DNA from: Bryobacteraceae bacterium
GTDB lineage: Bacteria > Acidobacteriota > Terriglobia > Bryobacterales > Bryobacteraceae
NCBI GenBank assembly: GCA_019187195.1
Contig: JABAQT010000001.1
Span: 1 to 33,942 of the forward strand
Direction of reading: 5' to 3'
Length of the DNA stretch: 33,942 bases
Part shown: piece by piece, positions 31,516-33,942 of the stretch
How positions within the stretch are numbered: position 1 is the first letter of the stretch
How the letters are laid out: every line of letters begins with the position of its first letter
Made by a program: the position numbers and the translations under genes
The notes under the pieces: generated by a model
Seen by the model: only the letters and a program-made list of their open reading frames with translations
The model's database searches: none
Told to the model about the DNA's origin: nothing

Positions 31516-33836
31516 TCGTCAGTCAGTCCTGCGTATTTCGCGATCAATTTTTTCAAACCGTGGCCGGGAAAGCTCACGGTCAACTTGGCATCCGGCCCCT
31601 CGCCTTCCTTGCGCACGATGGTTCCGCGCCCCAGGGTAGGGTGGTTGATGACGCTTCCGGCGGAGAGCTTCGGTTTCCTGGCGGCGGGCCTGGTTGCCGG
31701 CTTGGAAGCGGCCGGGACGGGAGCAGCCTGCCGTTGCGGCTGGGCGTATACCCGCGGATCAGCCGCCGCTCCGCGCTCCTTAAAAAACTGTGAGATGTTC
31801 TCTACGGAATTATACGTCTTCCCGGTGTAGAGATTCTTGCGGGCGGTGTGGCGGACCTCGAACTGCTCGGAAAAGAGATCCACTTCCCGCGGGGCGGGTC
31901 CGGTTCCCTGCTTGCGGAGGAGTTGCGGAGGAATCTCCTTGAGGAATTGAGAAGGCATGGCCGGCTCGGGCGGTCCACCGAAGCGCCGCCGGAACCTGGC
32001 GTGGGTCACATAGAGCAGTTTTTCCGCGCGCGTCATGCCGACATAGAAGAGGCGGCGCTCCTCTTCGAGCATCGCGGCCGAATTGAGCGAGCGGCTATGC
32101 GGGAACAAGCCTTCCTCGAGGCCGGCGATGAAGACGGCGGGAAACTCGAGGCCTTTCGCGTTGTGGATGGTGAGCAGGGAGACCTGGGCGTTCTCGTCGA
32201 GTTGATCGGCGTCGCTGACGAGGGCGGCGTGATCGAGAAAATCGGAGATGGTTTCGCCGCGTTCGGCCGCCTCGGAGGCGGCATTGAGCAGTTCCTGGAC
32301 GTTGGCCAGGCGGTTTTCGGCATCCTCGCCCTTGGCCGACTCGAGCATGAGGCGGTACCCGCTGCGATTCACGACGCTCTCGAGCACGGTGTGTACCGGC
32401 ATGGAAGCAAGTTCATTGCGCAGTTCGAGGATGAGGTCACGGAAGGCCCGCAGGGAGGATTCGGCGCGCGCGCCGAGTTCGTGGGTCTCGAGAAGCACGC
32501 CGATGGCATCCCAGGCGCTCAGTTGCTTCGTGGTTGCGCATTGCTCGAGGGCATCGATGGTGGAGCGGCCGATGCCGCGGGCGGGCGTGTTGATGACGCG
32601 GTAGAGGCTGACGTTATCGGAGGGCGTGGTGAGCAGGCGCAGGTAGGCCACGATGTCCCTGACCTCGGCGCGCTGGTAGAAACTGAATCCGCCGACGACG
32701 ACATACTTGCGGCCATAGCGGCGCAGCGCCTCTTCGATCTGCCGCGACTGGAAGTTCGTGCGATAGAGGACGGCGACGCGATAGCGGGGATGCTGATGGA
32801 GCACCTTCTCGATCTGGTCGGCGATCCAGAGGGCTTCGTTTTCCCCATCGGCGGCGGTGTATTGGGTGATCTTTTCTCCGGCCTCGCCGGCTGTCCAGAG
32901 GCGCTTGCCCTTGCGCTCGAGGTTGTTGGCGACCACGCTGCCCGCCGCTTCGAGAATGGACTTAGTGGAGCGGTAGTTCTGTTCCAGGCGGATGACGGCG
33001 GCGTTGCGGAAATCCTTTTCGAAATCGAGGATATTGCGGATATCGGCTCCACGCCAGCTATAGATGGACTGGTCTTCATCGCCGACGACGCAGACATTCT
33101 GTTTCGGTCCGGCGAGGAGCCTCATCAACTCATACTGGTTGCGATTGGTGTCCTGATATTCGTCGATCATCAGGTATTGAATGCGTTCGTGGAAGCTTTG
33201 GCGAGTGGCGGGGTCGTGCTGGAGGAGCCTGACGGCTTCGAGAAGGAGATCGTCGAAATCGAGGGCGTTGGCGGAGCGGAGGCGGGCTTCGTAGTTCTCG
33301 TACAGTTTACCGACGGTCTTCGCCACGGGATCCTTGGCGGTGGCCTGGAAATCCCCGGGGGAGATCTTTCCGCACTTGGCGTTGCTGATGATGGAGAGCG
33401 CGGTGCGGGGGGCAAGCGCTTTGTCGTCAAGGCCGAACTGCTTGTAGAGCGATTTCAGGACGGAAACCTGATCATCGTCATCGTAGATGGTGAAAGCGCT
33501 GGTGAAGCCGGGGCGGATTTCGGCGAGTTTGGCGCCATGGCGGCGCAGGACGCGTACGCAGAAAGAGTGGAAGGTGGAAACGGCGGGACCGTCTCCGGCG
33601 ACGCGGCCCGCCAGAAGAGAATGGACGCGGCGGCGCATTTCGTCAGCGGCCTTGTTGGTGAAGGTGACGGCGAGGATAGATGAGGGCGCAATGCCGCGTT
33701 CGCAGATCATGTAAGCGATGCGGTGGGTGATGACACGGGTCTTGCCGCTGCCCGCTCCGGCCAGGAGAAGCAACGGGCCTTCCACGTGGCGGACGGCTTC
33801 GGCTTGCTGGGGGTTCAACCCCGCGAGAAAATCCAT
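31512..33836 (-). CDS. uvrD: ATP-dependent DNA helicase UvrD/PcrA
   Basis: 774 residues, superfamily 1A helicase complete with all motifs: Q-motif near 8-15, Walker A AGAGSGKTR (26-34), motif II DEYQDT (225-230), III GDEDQSIYSWRGA (252-264), IV NYRST (287-291), V TIHNAKGLEF (556-565) and VI VGMTRA (599-604). The C-terminal 724-770 segment (VINHPTLGRGTIV...VSFPGHGLKKL) is the Tudor-like domain that binds RNA polymerase in PcrA. Roles are 3'-5' unwinding in excision repair, recombination control and transcription-coupled repair. The upstream region to 33942 has no strong Shine-Dalgarno. Confidence 0.95.
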   Translation of the reverse strand: MDFLAGLNPQQAEAVRHVEGPLLLLAGAGSGKTRVITHRIAYMICERGIAPSSILAVTFTNKAADEMRRRVHSLLAGRVAGDGPAVSTFHSFCVRVLRRHGAKLAEIRPGFTSAFTIYDDDDQVSVLKSLYKQFGLDDKALAPRTALSIISNAKCGKISPGDFQATAKDPVAKTVGKLYENYEARLRSANALDFDDLLLEAVRLLQHDPATRQSFHERIQYLMIDEYQDTNRNQYELMRLLAGPKQNVCVVGDEDQSIYSWRGADIRNILDFEKDFRNAAVIRLEQNYRSTKSILEAAGSVVANNLERKGKRLWTAGEAGEKITQYTAADGENEALWIADQIEKVLHQHPRYRVAVLYRTNFQSRQIEEALRRYGRKYVVVGGFSFYQRAEVRDIVAYLRLLTTPSDNVSLYRVINTPARGIGRSTIDALEQCATTKQLSAWDAIGVLLETHELGARAESSLRAFRDLILELRNELASMPVHTVLESVVNRSGYRLMLESAKGEDAENRLANVQELLNAASEAAERGETISDFLDHAALVSDADQLDENAQVSLLTIHNAKGLEFPAVFIAGLEEGLFPHSRSLNSAAMLEEERRLFYVGMTRAEKLLYVTHARFRRRFGGPPEPAMPSQFLKEIPPQLLRKQGTGPAPREVDLFSEQFEVRHTARKNLYTGKTYNSVENISQFFKERGAAADPRVYAQPQRQAAPVPAASKPATRPAARKPKLSAGSVINHPTLGRGTIVRKEGEGPDAKLTVSFPGHGLKKLIAKYAGLTDE

Positions 33837-33942
33837 GAGACTTCGGTTTCGCTGATTCAGAAGAAGAGTGAATCTCCAGTTATTGTGGCATAGTCAGGAT
33901 CAAGACTACTACGGATGGTTCCGTCCGGGTGCGTGCAGCGGG

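Noticed and set aside
31848..33683. Long open frame on the plus strand opposite the helicase gene
   Set aside because: It mirrors a GC-rich gene with all helicase motifs on the other strand and its own product has no recognisable domain.

Overview
This is a GC-rich, gene-dense bacterial chromosomal segment. It most likely comes from an Acidobacteriota of the Solibacter/Bryobacterales type. The reasoning is by protein family: a secreted beta-helix protein ends in the 'Solibacter uncharacterised C-terminal' (TIGR03437-like) domain, and a winged-helix/TolB-propeller membrane regulator of a kind common in that group lies beside it. No rRNA, tRNA, CRISPR array or phage genes were seen.

Layout. 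(1) 29-5107, minus strand: a small Cys-rich exported protein, a beta-helix/TIGR03437 protein and a one-component membrane regulator. (2) 5200-6525: a decayed IS1380-type insertion sequence with 13-bp terminal inverted repeats. (3) 6789-17698, plus strand: ten tightly spaced or overlapping genes that form a nitrous-oxide respiration operon of the clade II (atypical) type. It has an FAD/NAD(P)/Fe-S oxidoreductase, Rieske protein, fused b6/IV-type cytochrome b, pentaheme cytochrome c, NosZ, a NosB-like membrane protein, NosD, NosF, NosL and NosY. A perfect CRP/FNR-family palindrome lies just upstream. (4) 17797-18609: a tandem universal stress protein, convergent with a membrane-anchored FkbM methyltransferase. 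(5) 19572-21939, minus strand: a three-gene operon joined by GTGA overlaps, encoding a PA2779-like small protein, a C39-like cysteine peptidase and a TPR protein with an Omp85-like barrel. (6) 22036-25196: a PhoD-type phosphatase, divergent from an unusual CorA-like GMN-motif membrane protein. (7) 25224-31304: carbon-metabolism genes, namely a degenerate Gfo/Idh/MocA-like exported protein, an exported HpaI-like aldolase, phosphomannomutase, a KdgD-like lyase and an APC permease. (8) 31357-33836: a UvrD/PcrA helicase coupled to a 52-residue Lys/Arg-rich protein.

How the genes work together. The nos operon appears to carry its own electron-transfer chain. Electrons from NAD(P)H, ferredoxin and/or menaquinol would pass through a Rieske/cytochrome b module and a membrane-anchored pentaheme cytochrome to periplasmic NosZ. 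NosDFY and NosL would mature the copper centres. NosR and NosX are not present in the window. The most original candidates for follow-up are this FAD/Fe-S-fed bc module, the PA2779/C39/TPR-Omp85 module, and a recurring pattern of -10 boxes placed 6-8 nt before start codons, which suggests leaderless transcripts.
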